Part shown: piece by piece, positions 37,185 through 50,113 of the stretch | How positions within the stretch are numbered: position 1 is the stretch's first letter | Layout of the letters: each line of letters starts with the position of its first letter | The notes under the pieces: model-generated | What the model saw: only the letters and a program-made list of their open reading frames with translations | Database searches by the model: none | Told to the model about the DNA's origin: nothing | Translations under genes and position numbers: made by a program | DNA from: Dermanyssus gallinae | Lineage: Eukaryota; Arthropoda; Arachnida; Mesostigmata; Dermanyssidae | Assembly (NCBI GenBank): GCA_003439945.1 | Contig: QVRM01005202.1 | Location: 1,132,001-1,196,000, forward strand | Length of the DNA stretch: 64,000 nucleotides | Direction of reading: 5' to 3'

Positions 37185-38184
37185 ATAAGTTGTTCTTCTG
37201 CAGATGCTGTTGTTTCTGTTGCTTCTGTTGATGTAACTGCTGCGAGATAGATAGAGCAACTAGACCTTGCAACAGAGACCACTAACTCGTCCGTTCCATG
37301 GTTATTCGAGATAAACAACTTTAGTTGAAATGACTGAGATGAGAGACCGAGATGATGGTCAATTCATCGAACGGAGCAAATAAAGAAGTAGATAGTAGGG
37401 CGCGCAAGCGACTGTGCAAGCTAGTCATGCGCCCGTCATCGAAACGACCCCTACCTCCTTAGCCGCCACCCTGGCCGAACTTCTACTTCGGGTTTTGGCG
37501 CTTGTTGATCTCTTTCTACTGAAACGAAACGAAACGCCCACAGACGGCGTTATGATTCCGTCGTGACGTTTGGTTGACCAAGCTATTCGTGCCGCCCACG
37601 GCTTGCGGCAGCTTGGCCATTCTGGCCCATGTAACTAGTTGAGGAATAATCACGCTTGAGTCCCCGGTAAATGCAAATTGTTGAAAAAGATGAATCAAAC
37701 AACAACAAAAAAACTACACTCGAAAAAATTCAAGAAATGCTTTGTATGCGCACCGTACACGAAATGCAGTCAAAATGGGTATTCGTCATCACGATGACTT
37801 CTGTAGAGCAATTGGTGGGTTTATTAGAACGCTGAACAATAAATGAGACAACACACTTCTAAATCAGCACGCAAAGGAAGCAGTCCACTCGTACAGCAAA
37901 TTCATATATAAGAAAAAACAACCATAGGTAAAAATACATAGATAAATCCAATGTGAGCGGGTGTCCTCCTAAACAGAGCACGGCAATGCCAATTCAGGAT
38001 ACACATAGAGAACAGGCCTGATTCAGACTGTAAAGGTAAAAGCCATTATTTTATTTCTCAAGCAAAGATGTGGCTCGTAGTGAGGTATCCATTTTGGGGG
38101 GGGGGCATTTTCAGGTTTCAGGAAAACGCATGCAGGTGTGTGTTGATTAGACCTCAAGAATACAGAAGACACTGCGAACGCTGT

Positions 38185-38559
38185 TTAAAACCTAGCTTGT
38201 GGAAACGTGATCCCCGTAGGCGCCTCGATACCTCGCGAATTTTTATATGGTAACATAGCAACCCGCAGCGTGCATATTTTTGCCACTGTGGGTAGCATAA
38301 ATCGATCCAACCGTTCTCCGTCCATCTCAATGTTCCGTGTATTGTGCAACAGGTTTTCAGGTAAGGCCAGTAGCCTCGACAATAAACGGAAAATTATGAA
38401 ATTGGTTTTATTAACATTGAGAACTGGTTCAAAAATGTAAAAAAATCGAATTATTCTGTTCACATTTATAAGCAACTGGTGCAAATTCCGATGACTTTTT
38501 TCAAACAGAAGCGTCGTGTCATTACTATTCGCAGCTATAGCAAAACCAAGGTTTAGCAT
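38185..38559 (-). mobile_element. CR1-like reverse transcriptase remnant
   Basis: Reads NSNDTTLLFEKSHRNLHQLL and then LNVNKTNFIIF, the decayed FADDT.L and N.LNV.KT.FI.F blocks of CR1-like LINEs. The first active-site Asp is lost. Confidence 0.6.
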
Positions 38560-39086
38560 TTGAACCCGTAATAGAATAAAATTCTAAAGAATAAGAACAT
38601 AAAAGGCCGCCAGCCTTGAGGGATATATATATAGGAATACCGGCAGCCAACACATCAAGAAAAACTGCGAGACAAAACTTCTGTCAGGGCGCTGCCGACG
38701 CGATGTCAGCCGACTCACTCCAGCGCAATGTTTTAACCACGTTTAACTAGCTGCTGCCGCATCATATGGGAATTATATATTATTCTTATTGCTTATATGC
38801 TTCTGAAGGAGATCTCATTCTGCTTCTGCAGGATGTTGATCGCGGTATAATTACGCGAACGCCGGGGCCAGACGAGGACTTCACGGCCACTGATCTTACC
38901 ACAGCAGCGTAGGTAGGTAGCGATGATGTGGTTGATTCAGGCAAGGAATTTGGAGCAAATTAGGAGCCGGATGTAGCAGGCTGCCTGATTTGTGTTGCCT
39001 CAGGATGCCTGTTGCAACAAGCGGATCTCTATCAGGGCGTTGCGTTTTGTATTTTGCATACTTGGATAGAGCAGGATAGCGAAAAC

Positions 39087-39087
<1 letters not shown>

Positions 39088-39125
<38 letters not shown>
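39088..39125. repeat. (TA)n microsatellite
   Basis: Nineteen TA units. Confidence 0.95.
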
Positions 39126-39126
<1 letters not shown>

Positions 39127-39851
39127 CTTCTCTAATCCTTTACTACTTGCCGAACATAGGGTAATGAAAAACATAGCAAAAACTAGGTGGCTGTAAAAAC
39201 ATCGTGTTTAATGCTCGTAAGGCTGTATAGATAATCATCATAAAACAGATTGTTTTCTTACTCGTAAAAGTAGGGCTTGATTAGCTATAATTTCTTACTT
39301 TGCATGTCATTGCATGCAGAATGAAAAAAAATACATTTTAGTAAATGTTGCTTCTAAGTTAAGTGATATCTATTAAAGTGTATCTTCAGGACTGGTTTCA
39401 AAAGTAATAAGACCTATTAAGATATAACCGTAATTTTTTTAGATAGCTGTGTAGGCAAACGCAATTCACAGAGATGATTCGGCAATTAAGAATAAAAGGT
39501 ATCTTATTTTGTTTGCTGAAACAAGGACGACCGAATTTCCGTATGCCGTCGTTAGTGCGATTTTCAGGGCGAGCAAATTTATTGCCGTTGTCACTGGTAG
39601 CAACGGCATTCTGGGGCTTCTTAATAATCGAGTTCGTTCGTCTATTTACTTGGTGAACTATTTCCCGTTGTCTCTATCGCGAGGCCGAGATACGTGAAAG
39701 TATTGACTAGTTAGTGAACGACTCTATCTGAAGCCGAAATAAGTCGCTTCTAGCCGAGCCTTAATTCTCTTCCAAAATTCATCTTATTGTTTATTCGTTT
39801 GTTAATCTGGAGGTCGATCTCGGCAGCGTAGTTGTTCACTGTAGCAAGCGC

Positions 39852-40133
39852 CTACTGTAAGTAAAACCTGCTATTACATCGAAGTCGGCAGCGTGCAAAA
39901 TTTGCCACAATAAGACTTACTCGTCCATTGAAATACGGTAGGTCGCTTATGAGGACCGCAAAGAAGAGCGGACTAAGCCTGAGCAAACCCTGCAGTTTTC
40001 TTGAACCCGCCTGTTTTCGCAACGCCATCATCAAGCACTTTATTTTTCTGTCGTATGTCGGGTTTAATTGCCACTGTGGATCGTAAGGCCGAATCGATGG
40101 CAGTCTAAAAAAAAGTGCGCATGCTAATATCAA
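39852..40133 (-). mobile_element. Reverse transcriptase remnant
   Basis: Contains GLLRLSPLFFAVLISDLPYF, the decayed QGS.LSPLLF...ISDLP block that normally precedes the YADD box. It may belong to the same decayed LINE as the remnant at 38185-38559, 1.3 kb downstream in its orientation. Confidence 0.55.
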
Positions 40134-40146
40134 TACAAATATGGTA

Positions 40147-41283
40147 TTAGGTAAGTCAACAAGTTCGTCGGCTTTTTTACCCGATTTTAAAGAGCCTTAT
40201 TTATGCAGGCAACAGTATTTTTATTCAATGATATATTGACCGTTTTGTTCGATAACCTTCGCCCATCGCCTCGGTAGATCCATGATTCCTTTCTCCCAGA
40301 ACGTCTTGTCCTTCTCGTCAAAATACTGAGTGAGGTGATTTTTTATAGCCTCCAAAGATTCAAATGTTGTGCCATCAAGGGAGTTCTGGAGAGACCTGAA
40401 CAAGTGATAATCAGATGGTGCGAGGTCGGGACTATAAGCTGGGTGCGGCAGCACATCCCAGTCAAACTCCACCAATGTTTGCCGGGTGGCCAAACGTTTG
40501 TGTTGTGTCGCCTTATCATGTTGAAAAGTGACGCCCCACCTGTTTAACAATTCCGGGCGCTTCGTTGCTACTGCAGCCTTCAAATCTTCGAGTTGTCTGC
40601 AGTAGACGACGGAGTTGATCGTCTGACCCATTGGAAGCAGCTCAAAATACACAACGCCCTTACAGTCCCACCAGCAGCACAGCATAACCTACTTCTGATT
40701 AATTTCGGGTTTAGGGATAGTTGCGGCCTGAGAACCTCTGGAGACCCATTGTATCTGTACCCACCACATCTGTAGAGTATCCATTTTTCATCGCCGGTTA
40801 TCAGTCTCCTCAGAAATGGCTCATTCGAGTTCTTCCGGAGGAGTGCGTGACAGGTATCGACTCGCCCTTCAAGCTGCCTATCATTGAGGTCGTGTGGTAG
40901 CCAGATATTCCGCTTGCACGAGAAACCTGCATCATGGAGGCGATTCCAAACGGTTCCGTGGGAGACTCCCGTTACATCTTCAATTTCTTTTATGGTCAAA
41001 CCTGAGTTCGAAGTAACCAGGCTTATGACTTCGTCGGTCTCCACAACATTGGGTCGTCCTGACCTCGGTTCATCTTCGAGATTGAAGTTTCCAGCTTTGA
41101 AACGGGCGAATCGCTTTTCGACTGTGGATTTGTGTACTGCGTTTTCGCCGTAGACTGCACATATCCTCCGGGTTGTTTGCGCTGCACTTATGCCTTCACG
41201 GTAGGAGAACAACATAATGTGTCGAAAATGCGAATTTCAAATATGTGGTCCCAGAAAGCCGACGAGCTTTTTGACTTACCTAA
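40147..41283 (-). mobile_element. Second mariner transposon, frameshifted
   Basis: 1,137 bp. The 29-bp inverted repeats (40147-40175 and 41255-41283, start TTAGGTAAGTCAA) differ at few positions and are bordered by TA on both sides. The repeats and protein differ from those of the element at 32311, so this is a separate mariner lineage. Confidence 0.9.
40221..41215 (-). pseudogene. mariner transposase, frameshifted
   Basis: The N-terminal part (41215 down to about 40690) has the mariner DNA-binding region with NLEDEPRSGRP and the first catalytic Asp in ITGDEKWILY. The C-terminal part in another frame (40685-40221) has TFQHDKATQHK, an altered form of the HDNARPH box that keeps the Asp, and LAPSDYHLF with the third Asp. 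At least one frameshift near 40640-40760 and a degraded middle segment make it nonfunctional. Confidence 0.85.
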
Positions 41284-41467
41284 TATGATATGACGTTTAT
41301 TGACACTTAATTGTAGTTTATCATTTTTGTTACAACTTCATATAGCCACAGGCTAGTGCAAAGCCGATGTACAAATTACAGTAAGATTTTATACATTATC
41401 ACCGTAGTATCTCGTATTATTGCAATTATTTATCTATGGATTGTGTACATGTTTACATAGTTATGGT

Positions 41468-42260
41468 TTATTCAGACGCAAATAATGTTAGATAGTGCGT
41501 TCTCGCAGTGTTTTTGAATTGTCTAAGCGATATAAGTGTCCTAATGTCACTAGGAAACTTGTTCCACAAGATAGCACCTAAATTACAGAGTGCAAACCTT
41601 GATGGTGTACTTGTGGCCGAGGAGACAATGAGCAAGTGAGATGCCGAGCCTCGGGTGTTTAGGGTCCTTGCAGATTTGATAAGGCCAACTAGGTTGGGAT
41701 GGTGACCAAAAAGAATACGCTTTATTTTGACAACTATGGTAAACTTAATTAGGCATGGTAACGGGAGCACTGAGAGTTCCTTATATTGTTGTTATATTGC
41801 TCCTCCTATTGATATTGGGACGCGATGTGGGAGACCTAAGACGAGGCGAAGTGCCCTTTTCTGAAGCAGATGAAGCGGAGTTATATAAGATGCATAAGAG
41901 AGACCGTACACCTCCAGACCATATGCTAAGTGGCTCTGCACATACGCGTGGTACATTGCCGTGAGGCATTGGCGGGGAAGGAATTTACGAGTGCGGTATA
42001 TGGCGGCTACGCCACTGACCATTTTTCCTGACATGTTTTGCATGCGCCTGGAACGTCAGATGTTCGTCAAGAACAATACCCAGGAACTTCGTATCAACTA
42101 GCATATCAAGCGTGCGGTCGCATGCAAAAGCTTCAGGATTGATTGTCGTTTGGCCCCTTGGAGTCTTAAATTAAACAACTTCTGTTTTTGACCAATTAAT
42201 GTAGAGGCCGTTATTTCTGAACCATAGAGATAGCCTCTCAATATCCTCACGAATCAATCA
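41468..42260 (-). mobile_element. CR1/L2-like LINE 3' fragment
   Basis: Upstream part (about 42040-42260) reads like the N.LYINWSKTEVV...F and later LGIVLDEHLTFQAH blocks after the RT palm. Next comes LTAMYHAYVQSHLAYGLEVYG...LLQKRALRLVLG (41792-42043), then ILWNKFPSDIRTLISLRQFKN (41468-41770). This is the normal C-terminal thumb/tail order of CR1-like LINEs. It is broken by frameshifts. Confidence 0.7.
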
Positions 42261-42876
42261 TATGACCACGATAATTGTCGCACATCCTTTGGGTGACATG
42301 AATAGTGATTTAATGTCATAATATAGTGATTTCTCAAATCGATTGATCTATTGCCTTTAGAAAATTCGGCATGTCATAGTTATCTTAATATGGCGGAGGC
42401 GTTGAAGTAGTATTAAAGAACGGTTTCAGCTCCTCGCCTCTTCCTGAGGCCATTCAGGTGAGACGTTTCTAGTGGGTATTATGCCAACAACATCGGCATC
42501 AAGTCCCGCACTACCCGCTTCGGATGTGCGTAAAAACTTCAGAAAGAATTGTTGTGAAGGTATCTATCACTCAGGCCTGCATGGGACCTGTAAAGGTCGG
42601 GATTTAGGAATCCGTGGCGGTTCATAACCCGAAAGTTCCCCAGAGTGTCTTGGTATACTACAGTATACAAGTCTTCTGCTTTAGCAGTTCGAGTGTTGAT
42701 ATCTCCGGCGAGCAGTCCTGTATTACTTACACACGTATCAAAGAGGCAGTTGATGACATACACTTTCTCTTCATTTCAAATCAATATATGCTTAAGTTGA
42801 AGCACTGTTTAATTTTTTTACACCGCGGCATAAACATTTTTCAGAGGCGCCTAGAGGCAAAGCTGCCGGGAACGAT

Positions 42877-44073
42877 ATGATACGAAACGAGCATTTGAAG
42901 CAAACGCTGGCACTCGCACCATGCTGGAAAGCTTTATTTGACGAGTGCCTAAAATCCGGGGAAGTACCAAAAGCGTGGAAGGAGGATACCTTGATTGTCG
43001 TACCAAAAGGAAAAGGCATAGAAACTGAGCCGGAATCTTGGAGGGGCATAACACTTAAAAATTGCCCCTATAAAATTTTCTCGGGAATAATATCAGATAG
43101 ACTAGAGCATTACTTCGAAACCAGAAACGCAATACCAGAAGAACAACATGGGTTCAGAAGGTCGAAGTCGACCCATACGGCCCTGCACCAGTTGCTGGCA
43201 GAAATTTGGGAAACTCTATTGGAACCTAGAAGACCGTTATACGCAATATTTATAGATCTTAAAGCTGCCTTTGATTTAGCGCCACGAAGTAGGATTATAG
43301 AAAAGTTAGCCTTGGAGGGAGTTCCGTATCGCTTACTAAACCTTTTAAGTACCATTCTTAGGGAGACTACAGTATACATCGACAACGGTATAGGGATTGT
43401 GGGAAGAGTAAAGCAAACTACAGGCGTGGCCCAAGGAGACGGACTTAGCCGGTTGCTTTTTTCGGTACTATTGGGAGGGCTACCTAACCGGGTGAGGCAG
43501 GGGTGGACCCGAGAGTGGGCAAATACATTAATGTATGCAGATGACATTGCGATCTATGGCAGGTGTTTATTTAGGGTTAAGCAGGGACTAGAGCGGCTAA
43601 TCGATTATATGGACGAGATGGGACTTAGTATTAACTGGCAAAAGACAGTAGCAGTAAAATTTCGAAGAGGAGGTCGATTGGCGAAAGACGATGTTCTTCG
43701 AGCCAGGGGTAATACAGTAAATTTGGTAAATAAATGTACCTATTTAGGGGTCACTATAACGTCAAATGGTAGCAGTTTTCGAAAACATATTAAAAGCAGA
43801 GTAGGAAAAGCCATTAGAGCGGCAGCAGCAATTAAAAACCCGCAAATGTTGTCAATACATACCGCGTCCGCCCTTTTCAAGATTAAAATAGAACCAATAG
43901 CAACATTTGGTGTATCACTTATATGGGAGAAATTAGGAGAGGCACCCATCACTTATATGGGAGATCTACAGTTACTAGACAGAGTTCGATTTTTCTTCAT
44001 GAAGCAGGTTTTGGGGTTAGCTAACTCTTGTAGGAATAGAATAGTTCATATATTAGAAGGGGGGGGGCTCTAA
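42877..44073 (+). pseudogene. Non-LTR reverse transcriptase (5'-truncated)
   Basis: 398 codons with the RT blocks in order: WKEDTLIVVPKGKG, ESWRGITLKNCPYKIFS, EEQHGFRRSKSTHTAL, FIDLKAAFDLAPRSRI (catalytic Asp), GVAQGDGLSRLLFSVLLGGL, NTLMYADDIAIYGR (YADD intact), SINWQKTVAVKFRRGGR, CTYLGVTITSNGSSFRKHI. The open frame stops just after a run of nine G at about 44060, where a one-base slip puts the C-terminal tail (44073-44405) in another frame. The clade is not certain. The protein lacks its upstream half, including any endonuclease. Confidence 0.85.
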
Positions 44074-44405
44074 TGACACAGGAATTACAAGTAAAATGGG
44101 GTTTACCTAAGACGACGGCTTTCGTGGCCTACACTATGAAGTGGGGGGAAAAATTAAAGGATATAGACATAGGAATATACACGACGATAGCGATGAGGAG
44201 TACAACCTGGCGAGCAGCCGGATATAAGAATAGGCATCTCACTACGGCATTTGCAGCCCACGTGTTCCATCACGTATTATGCAGTACACAAGAATTCCAC
44301 AATCCTCAGGAGTGTTGTAGGTGCGCGAGATGCTTAGGCCATTGTGATAGATACCACGCCGCAGCATGTCCAGCAGTGCAATCAATAGCTGAACTCGCAA
44401 GATGA
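44073..44405 (+). pseudogene. C-terminal tail of the reverse transcriptase, out of frame
   Basis: 110 codons ending with CCRCARCLGHCDRYHAAAC, the Cys/His motif (C-X2-C ... YH-X3-C) that defines this family here. It is displaced by the G-run frameshift. Confidence 0.75.
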
Positions 44406-44430
44406 TGGAAGATCCGGTGACGCAGGAAAA

Positions 44431-45074
44431 CCACTGATTCAGATCGATGTACTTATTTAAAATTTACCCAACCTGGGTGTTAATAAACCATAATAATAAA
44501 CATTTTTCAGCCTCTCGCCTTATGAGATTTGCTTTGGCACAATAGCTGTGGCTATTACTTCTGGGTTCATCAGCGAAAGGGAATTCTAGGTATAGTTGAT
44601 GTGGGAGGACTCTCGGTATCATTCAACCCTCGTGTTCTTAACTTTTGATTGACCAGAAACTGCTACATGCGGTTGCTTTATCTCTGCCTTTGGCCGGATT
44701 TACGGTTGCTCATGCTAAGCACTAAACTGACTGACCCTTTGCAGGAAGACGTCGTGACAAAGGACCCACAAAGTTGGTTCAAAGGTGTCTTTCTGTTTAT
44801 TGGCGGTATCGAGCAGCGCTCACCAACGATCTGTTTATAGAAAGCAACGTGGAATAGAGAGATGCCATATGAAACATGTATATATTGTTGCTGTTTCTAT
44901 AACTGCTGCTGCTGCTGTTGTTGTTGTTATTGTTGTCGCTACGCTGTTATTGTTGTTGTTATTGCTAGTGCTGCTGTTGGAGTTGTTGTTGAAATTGCTG
45001 TTAAAAACGAAATCCAACCTGTTTAAGGATACGCAGATGAGTCAGTGCTATCCAATCGAGCTGAGCTTTCCTCC

Positions 45075-45077
<3 letters not shown>
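44431..45077. other. Stretch with no recognised gene
   Basis: Includes a GTT/GCT trinucleotide-rich segment at about 44885-45000. Nothing else recognised. Confidence 0.5.

Positions 45078-45111
<34 letters not shown>
45078..45111. repeat. (TA)n microsatellite
   Basis: Seventeen TA units preceded by CTCCCTG, giving TACAGGGAG on the complement. Confidence 0.95.
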
Positions 45112-45115
<4 letters not shown>

Positions 45116-46949
45116 ATGCTAAATTGTAATGACGAGTTGGCTGAATATGGAAAACTGGGTAGGACGTTCAAAATAGTGATATATATACAGGGTGTCCGAA
45201 TAATCTCGCCTAAAGCTTTGGAGTATGGTCAAGCTCGGTGAGAGAATAGTGTTTACCAATGGAAAGAAGAGCGGAAATATTTTGTAAAGGAGTGCGACGA
45301 TTCGTAATAAATATTTTTAAGATGTAAATAAAAAGTGGCTGTCCCAACATAAGTTTAAAAAATGCACGATTGTGAGAGATTCCACTACTTAATTGAAAAG
45401 AAAAAAATATCTACATTTTCGGAATGATTCCTGGATTTACCTAGAGCAGAAACTATTGTGATATTAAAGAGAGTCTATAAAATTATGTTATTGTATATAG
45501 ATGACCCCTTATATAAAATGATGACATATGCATTTAGTTATGCATGCCAAGCGAATAATAAATCTATAGAGTTCCTACTCTAGCTAAGACCAATCATATT
45601 TTAGCTCCATCGATACAAATAACAATTCACACCCAGTATTCTTCTCTCCCACCACCAGAAGAATTTAAAACTAGAGAGGTACAAGACATCCTTCCTCTAC
45701 TAAGAGAAGCTAACCGAAAACCAATACATAGACCTAATGGAAAGAGAATAGCCTGTTTGCGACTATGCAGCCTTTAACCTCGGTAAGGTGAGTATCCTAG
45801 GCTCCAACAAAAGCTTTAGTGTTTTTTACAGAGGTCCGACAGGTACGATCGCCGAATCGAACGATTCTCGCCACAATTCCCCGAACTGCAACAACTGCAT
45901 GGCCGCACCTCAAGAAAAAAAAATCAACAGAATCAGGACATCTAGACCAATGGAAAGAGTTGAAAACACTCCAGCCCCTACACGGGCACTCCATGCAAGG
46001 ATAATCTCTCACTTTGATGAGAATGAAAACGAATTTTCCACTTAGGTCCTAACGGAGGCAGTGACCCATATCTGCACTTTCCTCAGGACATGGGACATTC
46101 AGGCGGCAGCTCCTGGCCACCGCTAAGATGACTTTTATTAAGAAATATCCACGCTTGGCCTTGGAAATTCGAGTCAAAGCCCGGAAAAGAACAGAGTCTC
46201 ACGACAAAATAGAGGAGAAAAACCTGACTTGACCTTCGTTGTTGCCGTAAAATTTGTTAATTGCATCAGGTAATAATCCTATTATGTGATTAATCAGGTA
46301 ATAATCCTATTCTGAGGTTAATCAGGTAATAATCCTATACTGACCCCTACGGCTAGGAACAACATTGATTCAGCGCCAGCTGCAGTAGACGTGCTTCAAG
46401 GACAGCTACAGGCAAAATCCGCCCGATTATGTGAGGTACTACTCCCGATGCCACTGGCAATTTTCAAGAACCGTACCGCAGCCTGACCAAACCGCAGCTC
46501 AAAAGTGGAGGAGAAAACACACGCGGCAACGGGCTGCACGACCAAGTGTATGGTCCAAAACAACATTTGTTCTGTTTTAAGCCAACGTAAAGTGTAATTT
46601 AACAGATGCTAAAGTTTCTTCCAAACACGCATGTATCATGGGTCATGGGGCTCTTGCAATCGCAGATTTTGTAAATAGATGCTTGGATAATAAGCTTGAT
46701 ACTACCATTTTTAGTAATTTTCGCTATCACTCCACAAAAAGACATTTCTGTCTCCTTGTTCCATTGGTAAAAAAAAATATGTATTTGCAGAGTTGTACTT
46801 GTCCCCAAATATGATGTTTAGAAACTAGACAAGCTTATACGACAAAAAAACATGACTAATTTCTAGACATTATATTCCCCGAGCAAGCAGTATTATTTTT
46901 TTCTCCGACGCAAGTAACCTATATGTGTTTAAACTTAGAAAATATTAGG
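45112..46949. other. Stretch without a gene; contains a transposon-like terminus
   Basis: At 45188 the sequence TACAGGGTGTCCGAATAATC follows a short TA run and looks like the end of a mariner/Tc1-type element, but no partner end could be identified. A 28-bp tandem repeat lies at 46265-46345. Confidence 0.45.
46265..46345. repeat. 28-bp tandem repeat, three units
   Basis: ATCAGGTAATAATCCTAT starts at 46265, 46293 and 46321, an exact 28-base period. Confidence 0.9.
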
Positions 46950-48460
46950 ATGATTTATTAATCTTTTACAATACGTTTGCACACTCGGCAGTGCTTGCCT
47001 TATTAAAAATAGTGGTAAAAAACTGTCACGTGAAGTTAAGAATCAGCTGTCCGTGTCCTTGCTTGATGGTAGCCCCCGCTCATATGGACTCGGTGCGAGC
47101 GGTATATCCGCAAAGTCCTTGCAACGTTAAGACGGTAAGATCCATAAGATTCCTCTTCGCGACGCCGAGCCGCAAGGGCGTACTCGCAGATTCGGAGTCC
47201 ATACACCACTCATAGAGATAGTGATGGATCCGAATCTGCGAGGTTTTGCGGGTTGGGGAGCGCCGCTCTTAGGAACTCGGCGTCGTATTTGGTGATCTTG
47301 TCCTGCCGCGCTCTTGCCATGTCCCTCTTCGGGCCGCAAACCTCGCCATCTAAAACCCAGACCTCCATAGGTGTTGTTATTACGAGGTCGGGCTTAACGG
47401 CGGAATACTCGCTCACGAACCGCCACTTGACCCCTCTCGCGGAGAAGACGCGCCACGCGATCACAGACGTCGTCATGTCTTTTTATAGTTTGCTTGTGTG
47501 TTGTATCGCACATCTGAGCGACAGGAGCCAACGTCTCAGGCGCATGTCACTCGTGCCTACGACGTTTCTTGCAGCCCGGGCGTCCCCTGGCCAATCTGGC
47601 ACGCGTTGGTAGTGCGTTGATCCTGAGCTTTAGTAGATTTAAGGGCTTCTTACCAGATAGGTAGGACATACCCTTAATCCAGTAATGTACAAAAGACGTC
47701 TCGTGTGCTTTTTTTAATGTGCCCTTTAGAACGTGTTGTGTAGTTGTTTAGATCAGTAATCGGTCTCTTGTGTACCGGTCTCAATGGAGGTTCCCAAGCG
47801 CTCGCAAAGAAGTCTTGTTTTCGCAAGGTTATTTTTGAAGTGCTCAGTGGTTAGCATTTATTAGACCCCAGGGTGCGTGGAGTGTTGTAGTGCTGTCAGA
47901 CGGGAGAGGCGGAGTCTGGGGATAAATGTTTGGAGGCAGGGGATGTCCAAACCGCCGTGTGCTGTGTGCGTGTAGAGGTAGGCGTTCCGTACCGAGTTTT
48001 CGAGCTTAAACCATTTCGACTTAACAACCTTTCTGATCTCTCTGTCTAGGTCACTAAGGAGTGTGTGAGATGGTCAGGAACCGGAGACCAGTTTATATAG
48101 GAGGCGGGGAATGAGAAAGTCTTTCAAAAATATGAGTCTTTGGTGGGGTTTGAGGGAAGCTATCGTGAGTCTTTTAAGTAAATTAAGGAGTATATCTTTG
48201 GTGGAGTCAACTCTGCTATTGCTGTCAAAGTCGACTTCCAGATATCTCCATCGATCGCTCATACCTTTAGCTGGCGATTGCCGCTCTCCAACGTTAAATT
48301 CTGGTACGGTGTTAATAAAACCTTTACCCTCCTTCCTATCAAATAGGTCGGACATAGTAAAGCTTTTATTTGTATTAATAAATAATAAGGTATAGGTCTT
48401 AAATACTTGTTTCGTACTAGGACGTACTCCTCGTGTAAGGCACTTAGTAAAAATCAAGGT
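46950..48460 (-). mobile_element. R2-clade non-LTR retrotransposon, 5'-truncated second copy
   Basis: Aligns with 25668-27100 of the first copy over its full length, with a near-identical 3' start (GATGATTTA at both). It encodes the end of the RT (RGVRPSTKQV, then KDFLIPRLLYKLVSGS, 48074-48457) and the REL endonuclease (47210-47476, KPDLVITTPMEVWVLDGE). Frames are broken between these parts, and the 5' two-thirds of the element is missing. Confidence 0.78.
47210..47476 (-). pseudogene. Restriction-like endonuclease fragment of the second R2-like copy
   Basis: 88-codon frame with the PD...D...K pattern (KPDLV, LDGEVCG, KITKY). The same domain is at 25802-26197 in the first copy, and the two differ mostly by substitutions. 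Confidence 0.68.
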
Positions 48461-49569
48461 TCGTGCTTTATAACAATTTATTCTTGCATTTGCATAGTTT
48501 ATGCTGTGTCAATGTTGTGTCTGTTTGTTTATTTGTATTTTTTATAGACCGACTACTACATTAAATAATATACTTACATACAATGCAAATCGTGAAATTA
48601 TATTTTTCAAGCGTACTCTATGGCTTATTAGCGTGCAAAGAATGGTTGCAACATTTTAATTGCTACTTAACATTGCCATTTATTGGTCACCTGACTATGT
48701 TTTTGTGCAAAGCGTGTTATAAATTAATATAAATGCACGAACTCTAAAACTAAGTTTTAAACTGTTCGAATGTACATGTAAAGTAGGTAAAGTGCAAGGC
48801 ATCAGCTTTTCAGGCTGATGTCATTTATAGATGCCAACCGCGACAATACCACACAATGACGTTTCATTACAAGATTAAAGTGGCTATTCTGCCAGGAGGC
48901 CAGCCCATGTCACCTTACAATGTCACCCTACGCTTATATGTGGGATTATGGGATTAGTTTGTCTTGGGAAACCTCCTATAATCCTGCCAACCATACGGAC
49001 GTCTCGTTAGTTAGTTCGTACGCCTTACATGTTAGTCATAATGTCATTCAATCATCGTACGTAGCAGCAGACTTTAAACGAATACTGCAGGTGTAGTTGT
49101 TTCTCAGGGTGCATGGCAAAGGTAACTATGTTTCAACATGCTTGTACATAGGCTTAAATAATCTTCCTAGGTCACATGGATAGCCTGCAATAGTTATAGA
49201 GAGTCAAAATGCTGCACGAAGCCAGAAATAGCAACCGCTCGAATTCAGGCAGGATAGTTTGTTAAAACGTGGTATTCTGTATGGAAGCTACCTTGCAAGA
49301 GTACTACAACCGTTAAACAAAAAAGGGATTGCCAAAACGAAATGTTGTAAAACCAGTTCAACTGTGTGCATACTAACGCAGTTCTCAAAGTAGACAGTTT
49401 ACGAAACGGAAGCCAACATGCGGTTGTTGGCCAACCCGCGTCTTCGCGTCAGGGGTCGGGCAAGACTCCGACTCGGACACGAGTGATAGATGAGGAGTGA
49501 ACCATCGGCGCCGTGGATTTAAACGTTCACATGTATATATTAAATTCCTAAATCAATAGAGATTCTTTA

Positions 49570-49570
<1 letters not shown>
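48461..49570. other. Stretch with no recognised gene
   Basis: AT-rich DNA. Nothing recognised. Confidence 0.5.

Positions 49571-49614
<44 letters not shown>
49571..49614. repeat. (ATT)n microsatellite
   Basis: About 14 pure ATT units. Confidence 0.95.
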
Positions 49615-49979
49615 ATGCGGTTTTATAAGTTCAATTGAACTCACAGTAAACTAGTATTGCTATCACGATGGAAAATCCCCCTAATTTTTCTAGCTTTTTA
49701 AAATATCATTACAAAAAGCATTGCTTATATTCCGAATGCAGGTTTCTAAGCCATACTCAGTGTTTCGCAGCTTTCAGGCAAAGAAGCTCCTGTTTCTCCG
49801 GCGCGCTTCAGATCCAAACTCTGGGGCTGCACGAGACTGTATATTTTAATTAGCAGCTGAGAGAGAACACTAAGGACGTACTAAATCGTAGTGACGAGCT
49901 TTGGCTAAATATGGACAGCTGAAAATATGTATTTATACTAGGTCTTACAAGTAGCCAAAAGTTTTTTCTCGCAACATCT

Positions 49980-50113
49980 CGCAAATTCCTAAAGTAAGCT
50001 AATCATTTAGAGAAAAGACGCTTGTTATTCTTCACATGTCAGGCGCTACATCGACATGTGAAGAATAACAAGCGACTTCTCTGTAAACAATAAGCTTACT
50101 TTTGGAATTTGCG
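49980..50113. repeat. Compact hairpin with 60-bp arms
   Basis: Left arm 49980-50040 and right arm 50053-50113 are reverse complements with roughly ten mismatches. The 12-base loop is AGGCGCTACATC. The loop-proximal 21 bp (GCTTGTTATTCTTCACATGT plus C) pair perfectly. The form fits a short MITE, a hairpin RNA or a microRNA-like precursor. The sequence alone does not decide. Confidence 0.8.

Larger units (their letters stand above)
35046..38160. other. Stretch with no recognised gene
   Basis: 36.2-37.7 kb has a higher GC content with GTT/GAT trinucleotide runs, much like the apolipophorin intron. No exon with convincing homology or splice sites was found. Confidence 0.5.
42840..44430 (+). mobile_element. 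Cys/His-tail non-LTR retrotransposon, best preserved copy
   Basis: 5'-truncated element with a nearly intact reverse transcriptase and C-terminal tail. The sense strand is A-rich. The 5' break is near 42840, just before GKAAGNDMI, the start of RT block 0. The element ends after the stop at 44403-44405 in AT-rich DNA. It is the reference for the related fragments at 18.8, 20.8, 24.6 and 29.7 kb. Confidence 0.85.
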